Shown here: in pieces, positions 1 through 9,900 of the stretch
Numbering within the stretch: position 1 is the stretch's first letter
How the letters are laid out: every line of letters starts with the position of its first letter
NCBI GenBank assembly: GCA_902801565.1
Contig: CADCIX010000026.1
Location: 1 to 64,000, forward strand
Length of the DNA: 64,000 nucleotides
Direction of reading: 5' to 3'
Source: an uncultured Veillonellaceae bacterium
GTDB taxonomy: Bacteria; Bacillota; Negativicutes; Selenomonadales; Selenomonadaceae
The notes under the pieces: model-generated
Told to the model about the DNA's origin: nothing
The model's database searches: none
The model's input: the letters and a program-made list of their open reading frames with translations, nothing else
Program-made: the position numbers and the translations under genes

Positions 1-31
1 AAGGAACATTGCAAATAGCCAATAAATCACG

Positions 32-53
32 ACGGCCTTATGGCCGTTTTTTT
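32..53 (+). terminator. Short hairpin terminator
   Basis: ACGGCC and GGCCGT pair around a TTAT loop and are followed by a run of seven T. It would end a + strand transcript entering from the left of the window. Confidence 0.6.
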
Positions 54-88
54 GGCGTTTTTTCGGGCATGACTATGCGCCCTGTTGT

Positions 89-454
89 TTGACGCTTACC
101 CCCAATCGAGGCACGATGATTAGTTTGCAGGGTTCGTTCGGCAACAATGAGAACATGCTGGGCGTAGGCGTATCCAAACAGCTCGGCAAGGTCTCTGAGA
201 TTGATAGCATGTCCGAAGACCAACTCAAGGACAAGATTGAAGTGCTTAATGAGAGCAACGAAGCTCTGAAAGAGAGCAACGAATCCTTGAAGGGCGAGGT
301 TTCCGCAGTTAAGGAGCAGAATCAGGAGCTCTCTGAAAAGAACTCCCTGCTGGAAGCCAGCTTGTCTGAGGTCAAGGACGCCTACAACGCCCTCATGGCG
401 AAGGTGGACGGCTTGATGGCTAAGATTGGTTTCTCCGATACCGCCGAGAAGTAA
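89..454 (+). CDS. YadA-like adhesin C-terminal fragment with coiled coil
   Basis: A 121-residue reading frame from a TTG; an internal ATG at 116 has a weak GAGG before it. The first ~35 residues (SLQGSFGNNENMLGVGVS) resemble the last strands of a trimeric autotransporter membrane anchor. The rest is a heptad-rich Glu/Lys/Ser coiled coil (about residues 40-112). Whole adhesins of this type are hundreds of residues long, and an in-frame stop at 23-25 plus a hairpin at 32-53 lie just upstream, so this is probably the broken 3' end of an adhesin rather than a free-standing gene. No signal peptide is visible. The family assignment rests on pattern alone. Confidence 0.45.
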   Translation: MTLTPNRGTMISLQGSFGNNENMLGVGVSKQLGKVSEIDSMSEDQLKDKIEVLNESNEALKESNESLKGEVSAVKEQNQELSEKNSLLEASLSEVKDAYNALMAKVDGLMAKIGFSDTAEK

Positions 455-470
455 ATATAATTTTCCATTC

Positions 471-508
471 AAAAGGGAGTCAACGTCAAAAAGCGTTGGC
501 TCCCTTTT
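471..508. terminator. Bidirectional terminator
   Basis: Fifteen-base arms (471-485 and 494-508, one mismatch) begin with AAAA and end with TTTT around an 8-base loop. It separates the + strand adhesin fragment from the convergent minus-strand gene at 516. Confidence 0.85.
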
Positions 509-515
509 CTGACTC

Positions 516-881
516 TCAATATGGGTGTTTCTCGAAATATCCCAGTTTCTCAAGCCGTTCCTTGCAGACATCAATTTCAGCTTCGGTAAACAAAGACCAG
601 TATTCCTTGTTGTTGTAGATGATGGCCTCCAGAGAACAGCTCAGGGCGTTCGGGATTTTATTGATGTTTTCTAGTTCCCATAACTTATTGAGGCCCGTAA
701 ATTCCGCAGGCTCTTTCTTGTCCTGCAACAAGCGTTTTGCCGTATTGACAGCATGGTATTCTCTGAGCATTTCCATGAAACGAGTGGGACTGTACTTGGG
801 CTTTGCTTTCTTGAATACATCTATGCCCGCCCACAATTCCCTGAGAAGCCTCTCTTCGAGTGGGCTATGTTGAGTATCCAT
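516..881 (-). CDS. Conserved hypothetical protein, 121 aa
   Basis: The ATG at 881 is chosen because AAGAGGTG lies seven bases upstream. A longer TTG start at 1007 would give 163 aa but overlaps the preceding gene and has a poorly placed ribosome site. The C-terminus (SLEAIIYNN, then LFTEAEIDVCKERLEKLGY) has the look of a small helical domain seen in uncharacterised Firmicutes proteins. There is no signal peptide, membrane segment or recognisable catalytic motif. It lies downstream of the membrane protein at 985-1704 on the same strand and may be co-transcribed with it. Function unknown. Confidence 0.65.
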   Translation of the reverse strand: MDTQHSPLEERLLRELWAGIDVFKKAKPKYSPTRFMEMLREYHAVNTAKRLLQDKKEPAEFTGLNKLWELENINKIPNALSCSLEAIIYNNKEYWSLFTEAEIDVCKERLEKLGYFEKHPY

Positions 882-984
882 AATAACACCTCTTATCTGG
901 GAAGTCAGGCTCAAATCGGCATACGCCTCTGTATTTGCTGGTTTTTCGGCTGTAGGCTTAACAAAACGGAAAGTGGGTTTTGTC

Positions 985-1704
985 TTATTTGTTAAAGCCT
1001 TTGTCAAACATCCTATCTGTGAACATCATTCCGCCATTGGCCCGTTCGAACGAGACCTTGGCAGAACCATTCAGATAAGGCACCGTCCAGAATACGGCAA
1101 GCTCTTGAACTTCGGGCAGGTCTTTATACATCCTTGCCGCCATGTCGGAACTATACATTTCCAGCATCTCCCTAGACATTTTGCCACTGTTCTTTCGGTT
1201 CCAAGTGAGACGTACAAGGGCAACGTAATCGCCCTCCTTTTCCGTTCCCAAATCGGGATTCAGCGTTATACTGTCGATAGTCGTTTCGTCATAGTCTTTG
1301 ACGTACTCTTTGATTTTTCCTTCAATCCTGCCCTCTGGGGTATTCTTACGAGCTTCGGCTTCTGCTTTGGCCTTTTCTAGTATGGCTTGTTGTTCCTCAC
1401 GAGCCTTTTTGTCGGCTTCCTCTTTAGCTTTCTTCTCTGCCTCGGCGGCTTCTTTCTCGGCTAACTTCTGCTGTTTCTTCTGCTCCTGTGCCTGAAGCTG
1501 AGCTTCACGGGCGGCTTTTTGTTCTGGAGTCTGCGTAGCAGCAGCACCAATCCCACCGATTAGGAATACGACTACGGCTATGGCAAACCGCTTGGCGTAA
1601 AACTTCTTATCACCGCCCTTGACGAAGCAGATTATCAGCCTCACCAAGAAATACCCGCAGGCAATCATCGCCAGTGCCACCAACAGACCAAAAAATGTGT
1701 TCAT
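985..1704 (-). CDS. Membrane protein with charged coiled coil
   Basis: The ATG at 1704 follows AGGAGGGG at ideal spacing; the upstream in-frame extension has no ribosome site. The protein has two N-terminal membrane segments (about residues 3-25 and 36-54), then a ~75-residue Ala/Glu/Lys/Gln coiled coil, then a ~110-residue soluble domain ending in MFDKGFNK. The layout suggests a protein anchored in the inner membrane with its C-terminal domain held away from the bilayer by a rod. No family is recognised for the terminal domain, so no function is proposed. Confidence 0.7.
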   Translation of the reverse strand: MNTFFGLLVALAMIACGYFLVRLIICFVKGGDKKFYAKRFAIAVVVFLIGGIGAAATQTPEQKAAREAQLQAQEQKKQQKLAEKEAAEAEKKAKEEADKKAREEQQAILEKAKAEAEARKNTPEGRIEGKIKEYVKDYDETTIDSITLNPDLGTEKEGDYVALVRLTWNRKNSGKMSREMLEMYSSDMAARMYKDLPEVQELAVFWTVPYLNGSAKVSFERANGGMMFTDRMFDKGFNK

Positions 1705-2004
1705 CAAAAATCCCCTCCTGTATTTTAGCCGTGCGGTCTGTCCCTGCCCTATATGCCGCACGACCTTATGTTTTCTCGCCCTGAGGCGGGGTTGTTGCCG
1801 TTGTCAATTTTTCCTAACATGTTTCTATATATTCGCCTTGAGATTCCATTCTCCTCCTCCCGACATATTGTTAAATGAATTTTCCCGAACCCAGAAATGG
1901 GCATAAAAATGCCTCGTAGACCCATTTGGGGGGCGGGGAGTGATTTTCGACGGTAGCGAGAAGGCTTTCATTTCTTCGTTAAATGTCCGCCAAACACGGA
2001 CAAT

Positions 2005-2036
2005 AAAAAAGCCCCCTCCATCGTGAAGAGGGGACT
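2005..2036 (-). terminator. livF downstream terminator
   Basis: On the minus strand CCCCTC and GAGGGG pair around a 9-base loop and are followed by CTTTTTT. It ends the liv operon 65 bases after the livF stop. Apart from this hairpin, 1705-2101 shows no supportable gene. Confidence 0.8.
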
Positions 2037-2101
2037 GTTTTGCGAGGTTGGGGCTTAACTTAATGACATTGCCCGCAAAAGCTCCCTTTATTGATACAAA
2101 A

Positions 2102-2815
2102 TCATCCACCCAGATAGGCCTTCCTGACATCCTCGCTGGCGGCAAGCTTGCCTGCATCACCGGAAAGGGTGATGCGCCCTGTTTCCAGCACATAGGCACG
2201 GTCGGCAATGGAAAGTGCCATATTGGCATTCTGCTCCACCAGCAGGATGGTGGTGCCTGTCTTATTGATGTCCTCGATGATGGAGAAAATCTCGCGAATC
2301 AGGAGAGGCGCCAGCCCCATGGAGGGCTCATCGAGAAGCAGCAGTTTCGGACGGCTCATGAGGGCCCTTCCCATGGCCAGCATCTGCTGCTCGCCGCCGG
2401 AGAGGGTTCCCGCCTGCTGGTCCTTGCGCTCCTCAAGGCGCGGGAAGCGCCGGAAGACCATCTCCATGTCCTCCTTGATGCCATCGGCATCGTTGCGGAT
2501 GAAGGCCCCCAGCTCCAGATTCTCCAGAACGGACATCTCCGCGAAGATGCGCCTGCCCTCCGGAACCTGTGAGATTCCTTCCCGCACGATCTCATGGGCC
2601 GGTTTCCCCGCAATATCCTTGCCGAGAAAAGTAATCTTCCCCGACTTCGGTTTCAGGAGGCCGGAAATCGTGCGAAGGGTCGTGGACTTCCCCGCCCCGT
2701 TGGCACCGATGAGTGTCACAATCTCCCCCTCGTGCACCTCCAGGCTGATGCCCTTGATGGCATGGATGGCACCATAGTACACATTGATGTTGTCGATTTT
2801 CAGCATGGTTCCCAT
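2102..2815 (-). CDS. livF: Branched-chain amino acid ABC transporter ATPase LivF
   Basis: One of the two nucleotide-binding subunits of the Leu/Ile/Val importer. Visible motifs: Walker A GANGAGKST, ABC signature LSGGEQQ, Walker B LLLLDEPS followed by MGLAPL, typical of LivF, and the switch His replaced by Gln in LLVEQNA as usual for LivF. At 237 aa it matches the family length. The start ATG at 2815 has GGGGAGG seven bases before it and lies just after the livG stop, implying translational coupling. An upstream in-frame extension to 2929 is out-of-frame livG sequence. Confidence 0.95.
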   Translation of the reverse strand: MGTMLKIDNINVYYGAIHAIKGISLEVHEGEIVTLIGANGAGKSTTLRTISGLLKPKSGKITFLGKDIAGKPAHEIVREGISQVPEGRRIFAEMSVLENLELGAFIRNDADGIKEDMEMVFRRFPRLEERKDQQAGTLSGGEQQMLAMGRALMSRPKLLLLDEPSMGLAPLLIREIFSIIEDINKTGTTILLVEQNANMALSIADRAYVLETGRITLSGDAGKLAASEDVRKAYLGG

Positions 2816-2817
2816 GG

Positions 2818-3588
2818 TCACGCCTCCCCTCCGAGATAGGCCCGGATGACCTCCGGGTCTTCCTTGATTTCCTCCGGGCGCCCGCTGGCGATGATGGTAC
2901 CGTACTCCAGCACATAGATGCGCTCGCAAATGCCCATGACGAGGTTCATGTCATGCTCGATGAGGAGCACCGTGAGGCCGAATTCTTTGCGGATCCAGCG
3001 GATCATGTCCATGAGTTCCTTCGTCTCCTGCGGGTTCATGCCCGCTGCCGGTTCATCGAGAAGCAGGAGTTTCGGCTTTGCCGCCAGGGCCCTTGCAATC
3101 TCCAGACGCCTCTGGGCACCGTAGGGAAGATTTTTCGCCATCTCGTTTGCCTTGTCATCCAGCTTGAAGATGGAGAGCAGCCGCATGCTTTCCTCCTCGA
3201 TCTCCCGTTCCTCCCGGAAGTACCTCCCCATGCGGAGCACCGCCTCCAGAAGGCCGTACTTCACATGGCAGTGATAGGCAATCTTCACGTTGTCGAGAAC
3301 GGAAAGCTCCGAGAACAGGCGGATGTTCTGGAAGGTACGGGCAATGCCGCGCTGGGTGATCTGGTAGGGCTTCAGCCCCACGATGCTCTTCCCGTTGAAG
3401 GTGATGGTGCCCGTGGTGGGCTGGTAAACCCCCGTAAAGAGGTTGAAGGCCGTGGTCTTGCCCGCGCCGTTCGGCCCGATGAGCCCCACCAGCTCGCCCT
3501 TGTTGATGTAGAAATTGAAATCCGAGACCGCCTTGAGTCCGCCGAAGACTTCCGATACGTCCTCGGCCCGCAAAAGCTCCGCCGCCAT
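2818..3588 (-). CDS. livG: Branched-chain amino acid ABC transporter ATPase LivG
   Basis: Second ATPase of the Liv importer, 256 aa. Walker A GPNGAGKTT, LivG-type Q-loop region IARTFQNIRLF, signature NLPYGAQRRLEIARAL in the degenerate LivG form, Walker B LLLLDEPAAGMNP and switch LLIEHDM are all present. Its ATG overlaps the livM stop (TAATG), so the two are translated together. It forms a heterodimer with LivF on the LivH/LivM membrane pair. Confidence 0.95.
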   Translation of the reverse strand: MAAELLRAEDVSEVFGGLKAVSDFNFYINKGELVGLIGPNGAGKTTAFNLFTGVYQPTTGTITFNGKSIVGLKPYQITQRGIARTFQNIRLFSELSVLDNVKIAYHCHVKYGLLEAVLRMGRYFREEREIEEESMRLLSIFKLDDKANEMAKNLPYGAQRRLEIARALAAKPKLLLLDEPAAGMNPQETKELMDMIRWIRKEFGLTVLLIEHDMNLVMGICERIYVLEYGTIIASGRPEEIKEDPEVIRAYLGGEA

Positions 3589-4538
3589 TACGCCGCGCCT
3601 CCCTTCTTCAAGATCTTGCGGAAAATCCCCATATTCGTGATCTCCACATAGCCGAACAGTCCCTGGGGACGATAGAACATCAGGAGAATCAGCATGAGGG
3701 CGAAAATGATCATGCGGTACTCCGGCCAGTTGGCCAGCGCCGCCGAGATGAAGGTCACGAAGAATGCCCCTGCAATGCCGCCCGTGATGGAGCCAAGGCC
3801 ACCAAGCACCACCATGATCAGGAAGATGAAGGACTGCATGAAGGTGAAGGACGCCGGGCTGATGATGTAATAATTATGGGCAAACAGCCCGCCCGCAACA
3901 CCGGCAAAAGCCGCGCCGATGGTAAAGGCCATGACCTTGTATTTCGTCGTGTTGACTCCCATGGCCTCCGCCGCAATCTCATTCTCGCGGATGGCGATGC
4001 AGGCGCGCCCATGGGTGGAATTCACGAAATTCTTGATGAAGAACAGGGTGAACAGCATCACGAAGAATACCCAGGCGAAATTCGTGTAGTGGGGAATGTT
4101 TCGGAAACCGGCCGCACCGCCCACGTATTCGATGTTCATGATGACGATACGGATGATCTCGCCAAGTCCCAGGGTGGCAATAGCGAGGTAGTCACCCCGC
4201 AGTCGGAGTGTCGGAAGCCCGATCAGGAATCCGAGAAACCCTGCCGCTGCGCCGCCCGCCAGCAGAGCCGCGAGAAAGGGCAGATGGAAATTCGTCGTGA
4301 GCACCACGCCCACATAGGCTCCCACCGCCATGAAGCCCGCATGCCCCAGAGAGAACTGTCCCGTATAGCCATTGATGAGATTGAGACTCACGGACATGAT
4401 GATGTTGATGCCGATGAGCATCAGATTCAGCTTCCAGAAGGAACCGATGATTCCTTCTTCCATCAGCCCCTGCAGCACCGCAAAGAGTGCAATGCCGGAG
4501 ACCAGCATGATAAGATCGTTCTTGCGCAAAAGATTCAT
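3588..4538 (-). CDS. livM: Branched-chain amino acid ABC transporter permease LivM
   Basis: Integral membrane subunit, 316 aa, with about eight to ten hydrophobic segments. It carries the LivM hallmarks SLNLINGYTGQFSLGHAGF near residue 55 and the cytoplasmic coupling loop around GRACIAIRENEIAAEAMG that contacts the ATPases. Ends in FRKILKKGGAA and overlaps livG by one base. Together with LivH it forms the channel for Leu/Ile/Val delivered by the binding protein encoded at 5533. Confidence 0.95.
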   Translation of the reverse strand: MNLLRKNDLIMLVSGIALFAVLQGLMEEGIIGSFWKLNLMLIGINIIMSVSLNLINGYTGQFSLGHAGFMAVGAYVGVVLTTNFHLPFLAALLAGGAAAGFLGFLIGLPTLRLRGDYLAIATLGLGEIIRIVIMNIEYVGGAAGFRNIPHYTNFAWVFFVMLFTLFFIKNFVNSTHGRACIAIRENEIAAEAMGVNTTKYKVMAFTIGAAFAGVAGGLFAHNYYIISPASFTFMQSFIFLIMVVLGGLGSITGGIAGAFFVTFISAALANWPEYRMIIFALMLILLMFYRPQGLFGYVEITNMGIFRKILKKGGAA

Positions 4539-4549
4539 CGTTCCGCCAC

Positions 4550-5437
4550 CTACACTTTCTCATTGGTGTTCTTGCCGAAAAGCCCGGAAGGCTTAAACAG
4601 CAGCACCAGAATCAGGATGGCAAAGGCCGCCGCATCGCGGAAGGTGGAGGAAATGAAACCCGACACCAATGCCTCGATGACGCCAAGCACCAGACCGCCC
4701 ACAACGGCCCCCGGCAGGATGCCGATGCCGCCCAGCACTGCCGCGACAAATGCCTTGAGTCCCGGCATGATGCCCATGAGCGGGTCAATGGAGTTATAGT
4801 AGACCCCCACCAGCACACCGGCCACCGCCGCCAAGGCCGAACCGATGATGAAGGTGAAGGAGATGACCTGATCCGCATTCACGCCCATAAGCTGGGCTGT
4901 CTCCGTGTCGAAGGATGCCGCACGCATGGCCTTGCCCAGTTTCGTTTTCTGCACGATATAGGTCAGGATGATCATGAGTACCACCGTGATGCCCAGGATC
5001 AGGAGCTGCTGCCCATTGATGACCAGGTCTCCCACATGGAAGGCCACATTGTCGATGACCTCCGGGAAGGTCCTCGGCGTCGGCGAAACAAAGTACATGG
5101 TCGCATACTCAAGGAAAAAGGACACGCCGATGGCCGTGATGAGAATGGAGATGCGCGGCGCATGGCGAAGGGGCTTGTAGGCCAGCTTCTCCACCAGCAT
5201 GCCCAGAAGCCCCGTGACCACCATGGAGATCAAAAGGGCCGGCAGGATGGACAAATTCGCCTGGGTGATCGCGAAAAAGCCAATATAGGCTCCCACCATG
5301 TAGATATCGCCATGGGCAAAATTGATGAGCTTGATGATACCGTAAATCATAGTATAGCCCAAGGCAATCAAGGCATAGATGCTTCCCAGGGATATGCCGT
5401 TGATGAGCTGCTGCAGCAGCTGCTGGGAAAATTCCAT
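4550..5437 (-). CDS. livH: Branched-chain amino acid ABC transporter permease LivH
   Basis: Membrane subunit, 295 aa. The N-terminal LLQQLINGISLGSIYALIAL and the following GYTMIYGIIKLINFAHGD are classic LivH. The coupling loop LGKAMRAASFDTETAQLMG is present. The start at 5437 is preceded by GGGGAGG at seven bases; the longer frame to 5500 runs through a terminator-like palindrome and is rejected. It lies 11 bases upstream of livM. Confidence 0.95.
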   Translation of the reverse strand: MEFSQQLLQQLINGISLGSIYALIALGYTMIYGIIKLINFAHGDIYMVGAYIGFFAITQANLSILPALLISMVVTGLLGMLVEKLAYKPLRHAPRISILITAIGVSFFLEYATMYFVSPTPRTFPEVIDNVAFHVGDLVINGQQLLILGITVVLMIILTYIVQKTKLGKAMRAASFDTETAQLMGVNADQVISFTFIIGSALAAVAGVLVGVYYNSIDPLMGIMPGLKAFVAAVLGGIGILPGAVVGGLVLGVIEALVSGFISSTFRDAAAFAILILVLLFKPSGLFGKNTNEKV

Positions 5438-5490
5438 AGATATTCCTCCCCAAACAGGAACGGCAATGCATTTCCTGTATGTAGAAAACA

Positions 5491-5510
5491 AGGGCCGCAA
5501 TTGCGGCCCT
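5491..5510 (-). terminator. Perfect palindrome between livK and livH
   Basis: A 20-base perfect palindrome (AGGGCCGCAA and its complement) lies in the livK-livH gap. On the minus strand it is followed by TGTTTTC. It probably works as a leaky terminator or 3' stabiliser, leaving more livK than livHMGF message, a common arrangement for binding-protein genes. Confidence 0.65.
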
Positions 5511-5532
5511 TTCCTCGTTTCCTGTCAAATGT

Positions 5533-6714
5533 TTATTCGGCCTCCGGCATGATCTTGGCGACCATCACGCGATCTCCGCCTTTGTTCTCCAAGATGACTG
5601 CCTGCTTGATGGGGTTGTGGTTCTTGTCCATCGTGATGATGCCCGTACCCACCTGCAGATCCTTCGTCGCTGCGAGGGCATCCTTGATCTTCACAGTATC
5701 ATCGCTGCCTGCGCGCTTGATGGCATCCACGAGAAGCTTTCCGGCATCATAGCCAAGTGCCGCGAACACATTCGGCGCATGGTTGTACTCTTTGGTATAG
5801 GCATCGATGAAAGCCTTCACACTCTCATCCTTGTCGGAATAATGGGTGCTGAAGAAGGTGTTGTTGAGTGCATCCGCACCGGCAATGTCTGCCACCTTGA
5901 AATCATCCCATCCATCCGTGCCAAGAAGGGGCTGCGTGATGCCGAGCTCGCGGGCCTGCTTCACGATCTTGCCGACTTCCTCATAGTAAGCCGGAATGAA
6001 GATGACATCCGCATTGGCCGTCTTGATCTTCGTCAAGGCTGCCTTGAAGTCCTGATCCTTCTGGAGGAAGGCCTCCTCCATCACGACCTTGCCGCCGGCG
6101 GCCTCGAACTTCTCCTTGAAGACCTGGCCCAGGCTCTTGGAGTAGTCGGAGCTGTTGTCGATATAGATGACAGCCGTCTTTGCCTTGAGGTTCTCGATGG
6201 CAAATTTCGCCATGACATCCCCCTGCTGGGGATCGATGAAGCAGCTGCGGAAGACGAAATCCTTCACCTTCCCGTTCTCAACGGTAACCGCAGGGCTCGT
6301 GGCATCCGGTGCCAGGATTGGAACCTTGTTGTCCGTTGCAACCTGGGATTCCGCAATGACATTTGCCGTGACCGCAGGGCCGACAATGAGTTTTACCTTG
6401 TCATCGGAAATGAGCTTCGTCGCCGCATTCACAGACTCCGAGGCCTCGGACTTGTTGTCCACCTCGACGAGCTTGATCTTCTTCCCATTCACGCCACCGG
6501 CATCGTTTGCCTCCTTGATGGCGAGCTTCAGGCCCTCCAGAGTGGCATTGCCATAGTTGGCAACATTGCCGGTCATCTCAAAGTTCGCGCCGATCTTAAT
6601 CTCGTCACTCTTGGCATCATCTCCGCCACCGCCGCAGCCGGCGAAAACACTGCCCATAAGCATCGTTCCCAAGAGAGCCCCGGCAAGGCGCAAGCCTTTT
6701 TTGCTGAACTTCAT
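5533..6714 (-). CDS. livK: Branched-chain amino acid binding lipoprotein
   Basis: Substrate-binding protein of the Liv importer, 393 aa. It begins MKFSKKGLRLAGALLGTMLM and has the lipobox VFAGC, so it should be a lipoprotein tethered to the outer face of the inner membrane. The mature part starts IKIGANFEMTGNVANYG, typical of type I periplasmic Leu/Ile/Val-binding folds, and contains GPAVTANVIAESQVA and NVFAALGYDAGKLL. The start has AGGAGG seven to eight bases upstream. It is first in the operon with its own strong promoter at 6802-6830. Exact amino acid preference cannot be read from sequence. Confidence 0.93.
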   Translation of the reverse strand: MKFSKKGLRLAGALLGTMLMGSVFAGCGGGGDDAKSDEIKIGANFEMTGNVANYGNATLEGLKLAIKEANDAGGVNGKKIKLVEVDNKSEASESVNAATKLISDDKVKLIVGPAVTANVIAESQVATDNKVPILAPDATSPAVTVENGKVKDFVFRSCFIDPQQGDVMAKFAIENLKAKTAVIYIDNSSDYSKSLGQVFKEKFEAAGGKVVMEEAFLQKDQDFKAALTKIKTANADVIFIPAYYEEVGKIVKQARELGITQPLLGTDGWDDFKVADIAGADALNNTFFSTHYSDKDESVKAFIDAYTKEYNHAPNVFAALGYDAGKLLVDAIKRAGSDDTVKIKDALAATKDLQVGTGIITMDKNHNPIKQAVILENKGGDRVMVAKIMPEAE

Positions 6715-6801
6715 GTGTACTTCCTCCTATCTGACGACTTTCTCTGTCAATGATATGGGCAGACGGCATAGATTGACCTGTCGTCCTGCACCAATGGGAT
6801 T

Positions 6802-6830
6802 ATTATAACGCATTGTTCAAGTTTTGCCAA
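6802..6830 (-). promoter_or_regulatory. liv operon promoter
   Basis: On the minus strand TTGGCA (6825-6830) and TATAAT (6802-6807) are separated by exactly 17 bases, a strong sigma-70/sigma-A promoter about 90 bases before the livK start. Confidence 0.8.
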
Positions 6831-6850
6831 GAAAAACATAATACAATATT

Positions 6851-6884
6851 AGCCCAGCGAGAGCAACTGCTTTCTCGCTGGGCT
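6851..6884 (-). terminator. RND pump operon terminator hairpin
   Basis: Twelve-base perfect arms (AGCCCAGCGAGA at 6851-6862, complement at 6873-6884) lie 20 bases after the stop of the RND pump. The trailing T run is weak, so it may act mainly as a transcript end stabiliser. Confidence 0.65.
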
Positions 6885-6903
6885 ATATCTTACATGTCTA
6901 TTC

Positions 6904-9900
6904 TCAAGCCTTTTTGCCCCCCAGTTTTCCCGCAATCCATTCCACGATCACGTAGAACACGGGAATCAGGAAGACACCGATGGAGGTTGCAAAGAGCATG
7001 CCGCCGACCACCGCGACACCCATGCCGTTCCTGGAAGCCGCACCGGCACCCGATGCCATGGCAAGGGGCAGACAGCCGATGATGAAGGCCATGGAGGTCA
7101 TGATGATGGGGCGCAGGCGAAGGTAGGCCGACTCCTTTGCCGCCTGGACAGCCTCCATTCCCTTGTCGCTCCGCACCTTGGCGAACTCGACGATGAGGAT
7201 GGCATTCTTCGCGGCAAGTCCCATGAGCATGATGATGCCGATCTGCATGTAGATGCTGTTCTGGAGTCCCGGGTTCACATGCCCCATGCTCATGCCAATC
7301 ATGAGAAGGACATACTCGGATAACAGGGCGCCGAATACGCCGATGGGAATGGTCATGAGCACGGAATAGGGAACGCTCCAGCTCTCATAGAGAGCCGCCA
7401 GGCACAGGAACACGAAGACGAGGGACAGCATCATGACCTGCCCGGTGGAGTCGCTGGATTTCTTTTCCTCGCGGCTCTGTCCCGACCATTCCACCTGGAA
7501 TCCTGCAGGAGCCGTCGTCGCAACGACCTGCTCCATGGCGGCAATGGCCTGCCCGGAACTGTATCCCTCTGCCGCGCCGCCCTGGAGCTCGACGCTGCGG
7601 GCACCATTGAAGCGTGTGATGACCGAAGGAGCCGTGCTGAGTTTTGGTGTCAGCACCGTATCAAGGGGAACCATATTGCCGGAATGCCCTTTGACAGAAA
7701 TGAATTTCAGGTTTTGCACATTGTTGCGGTACGTGGAATCCGACTGGAGCATGACCTTGTAAGTGCGCCCGAAGCGGTTGAAATCATTGACCTGGAAACC
7801 GCCATAGTTGATCTGGAGCGCCGTGAACACATCGGAGAGATTCACCCCAAGGTTCATGACCTTCTCGCGGTCCACATCGAACCTGTAGGTAGGGGAATTG
7901 ATCCTGTAGGTCGTGCGGACGCCCTGAAGCTCCGGGCGCTGGTTTGCCGCCGCCACCAGTTCCTGTGTGATGCTGTTGAGTTCCTCATCCGTATGACCGG
8001 TCAGATCCATGAGTTCCATCGTCCAGCCGCCCACAGTCCCTAGTCCGGGCAGGGAAGGCGTGATGAAGGCAAAGATCGTAGCCTCCGGGAATTTTCGGAA
8101 AGCAATCATGTTGCTCTGGTTGACCAGGGCCTGAACCTCTGTCTCCTCCGTGGTACGTTCTTCCCAGTTTTTCAGACTGACAAAGATGGTTCCCGTATTG
8201 GACTTGAAACTGGAAGAAAGGACATCATAGCCCGAAATATGCAAGGCCGCATCCACACCCTCCAGTTTCTGCACCTCCGCTGCCATTCCGTCCACAACAT
8301 CGAGGGTGCGGTTCAGCGAAGTCCCCTCCGGCATGGAAACAGAAACGGCATAGTATCCCTGGTCCTCATCGGGGACAAAGGTGGAGGGCAGGATCTTGAA
8401 GAGAAGTGCCGTACATCCGCAGACAATCAAGAGGAAAATCGTTGCCATCTTCGCATGGGAAATGCACCAGCCGACACCGCCCGTATAGCGTTCCCTTATG
8501 CGGTCGAACCAATTGTTGAAGGCATCGAAGAACCGCCCAAGAGGCCCCTTCTTCGCATCGGGATCATGGGGTTTCAGGAGCTGCCCGCAGAGTGCCGGGG
8601 TCAGTGTCAATGCCACAAAAGCCGAAAGCAGCACGGAAATGGCAATGGTCAGGGCAAACTGCTTGTAGAGCACGCCCATCATGCCGCCCAGGAAGGACAC
8701 AGGGATGAACACCGCCGCCAGAACGCAGGCAACCGCGACAACAGGCCCCTGCACCTCATCCATTGCAACCTCCGTTGCCTCTATGGGGCCAAGCCCCTCA
8801 GCCATGTGCTGCTCCACATTCTCGATGACGACGATGGCATCATCCACCACAAGACCGATGGCAAGCACCATGGCGAAAAGCGTCAGCGTATTAATGGTAA
8901 AGCCCAGAATCGTAAAGGTCGCCAGTGTCCCGACCAGGGAGACCGGCACTGCGAGAAGAGGGATTACCGTGGCCCGCCAGTTCTGCAGGAAGAGGAATAC
9001 GATCAGCACGACCAGCAGGAGTGCCTCGACAAAGGTCTCGACAACCTCATCGATGGATGCTGTGATAAAGTTCGTATTATCCACGATGATCCGATATTCC
9101 AGGTCGGAGGGGAAATCTTTCGAACTCTCCTCCAAAATTTTCTTGACTTCCTTGAGGGTGTCCATCGCATTCGCATCTTCTGTCAGCATGATGCCAAAGG
9201 CAATGGCATCCTGGCCGTTGTATTCCGCAAGAACGCTGGAATTCTTGGTGCCGGTCTCGACACGGGCAACATCCCGAAGACGGACAAAGGAACCGTTGGA
9301 CACGGATTTCAGTATGATGTTCTCGAATTCCTCCGGCATGGTAAGACGACCTTCCACGATGCCGGTGTACTGCTTCTCCTGGTCCTCCGGTGCCGGGAGC
9401 TGCCCGATCGTTCCCGCAGGAGCCTGGATATTCTGAGCCTTGATGGCAGAAACCACATCACTGGATGTAAGCCCCACATTGGCCAGCTTGTCAGGATTCA
9501 GCCAGACACGCATGGCGTAGTCCGAGCCAAACACCTGGACATCACCGACACCATGGACGCGCTTGATGTTGTCCTCAAGATAGATCTGCAGGTAATTGTC
9601 GATGAATGCACGGTCATAAGTCCCATTCGGTGAGACAAGCGCCACCAGCAATGCCATGTTCGTCGAAGATTTCTTCGTCGTGACACCGGCCGTGACCACA
9701 TCGGAGGGCAGGCCGGAATTGGCGATGGCGACATTGTTCTGCACATTGACGGCATCCATATCACCGACGGTGTCCAGATCGAACTTGACGCTCAAGGAAT
9801 AGGAACCCGTGCTGTCCGAAGTGGAACTCATATAGTCCATTCCCTGAGTACCATTGACCTTCTGCTCGATGATTTGCGCCACGGTGTTGTTGACAACCGA

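Noticed and set aside
882-1007. N-terminal extension of the gene at 516 to a TTG at 1007
   Set aside because: It overlaps the upstream gene's end and its ribosome site is only three bases from the TTG, whereas the ATG at 881 has an ideal site.
1825-2229. 134-residue minus-strand frame overlapping livF
   Set aside because: Most of its length is livF in another frame and it spans the livF terminator; no ribosome site.
5617-6753. 378-residue + strand frame
   Set aside because: Antisense shadow of the livK binding protein gene.
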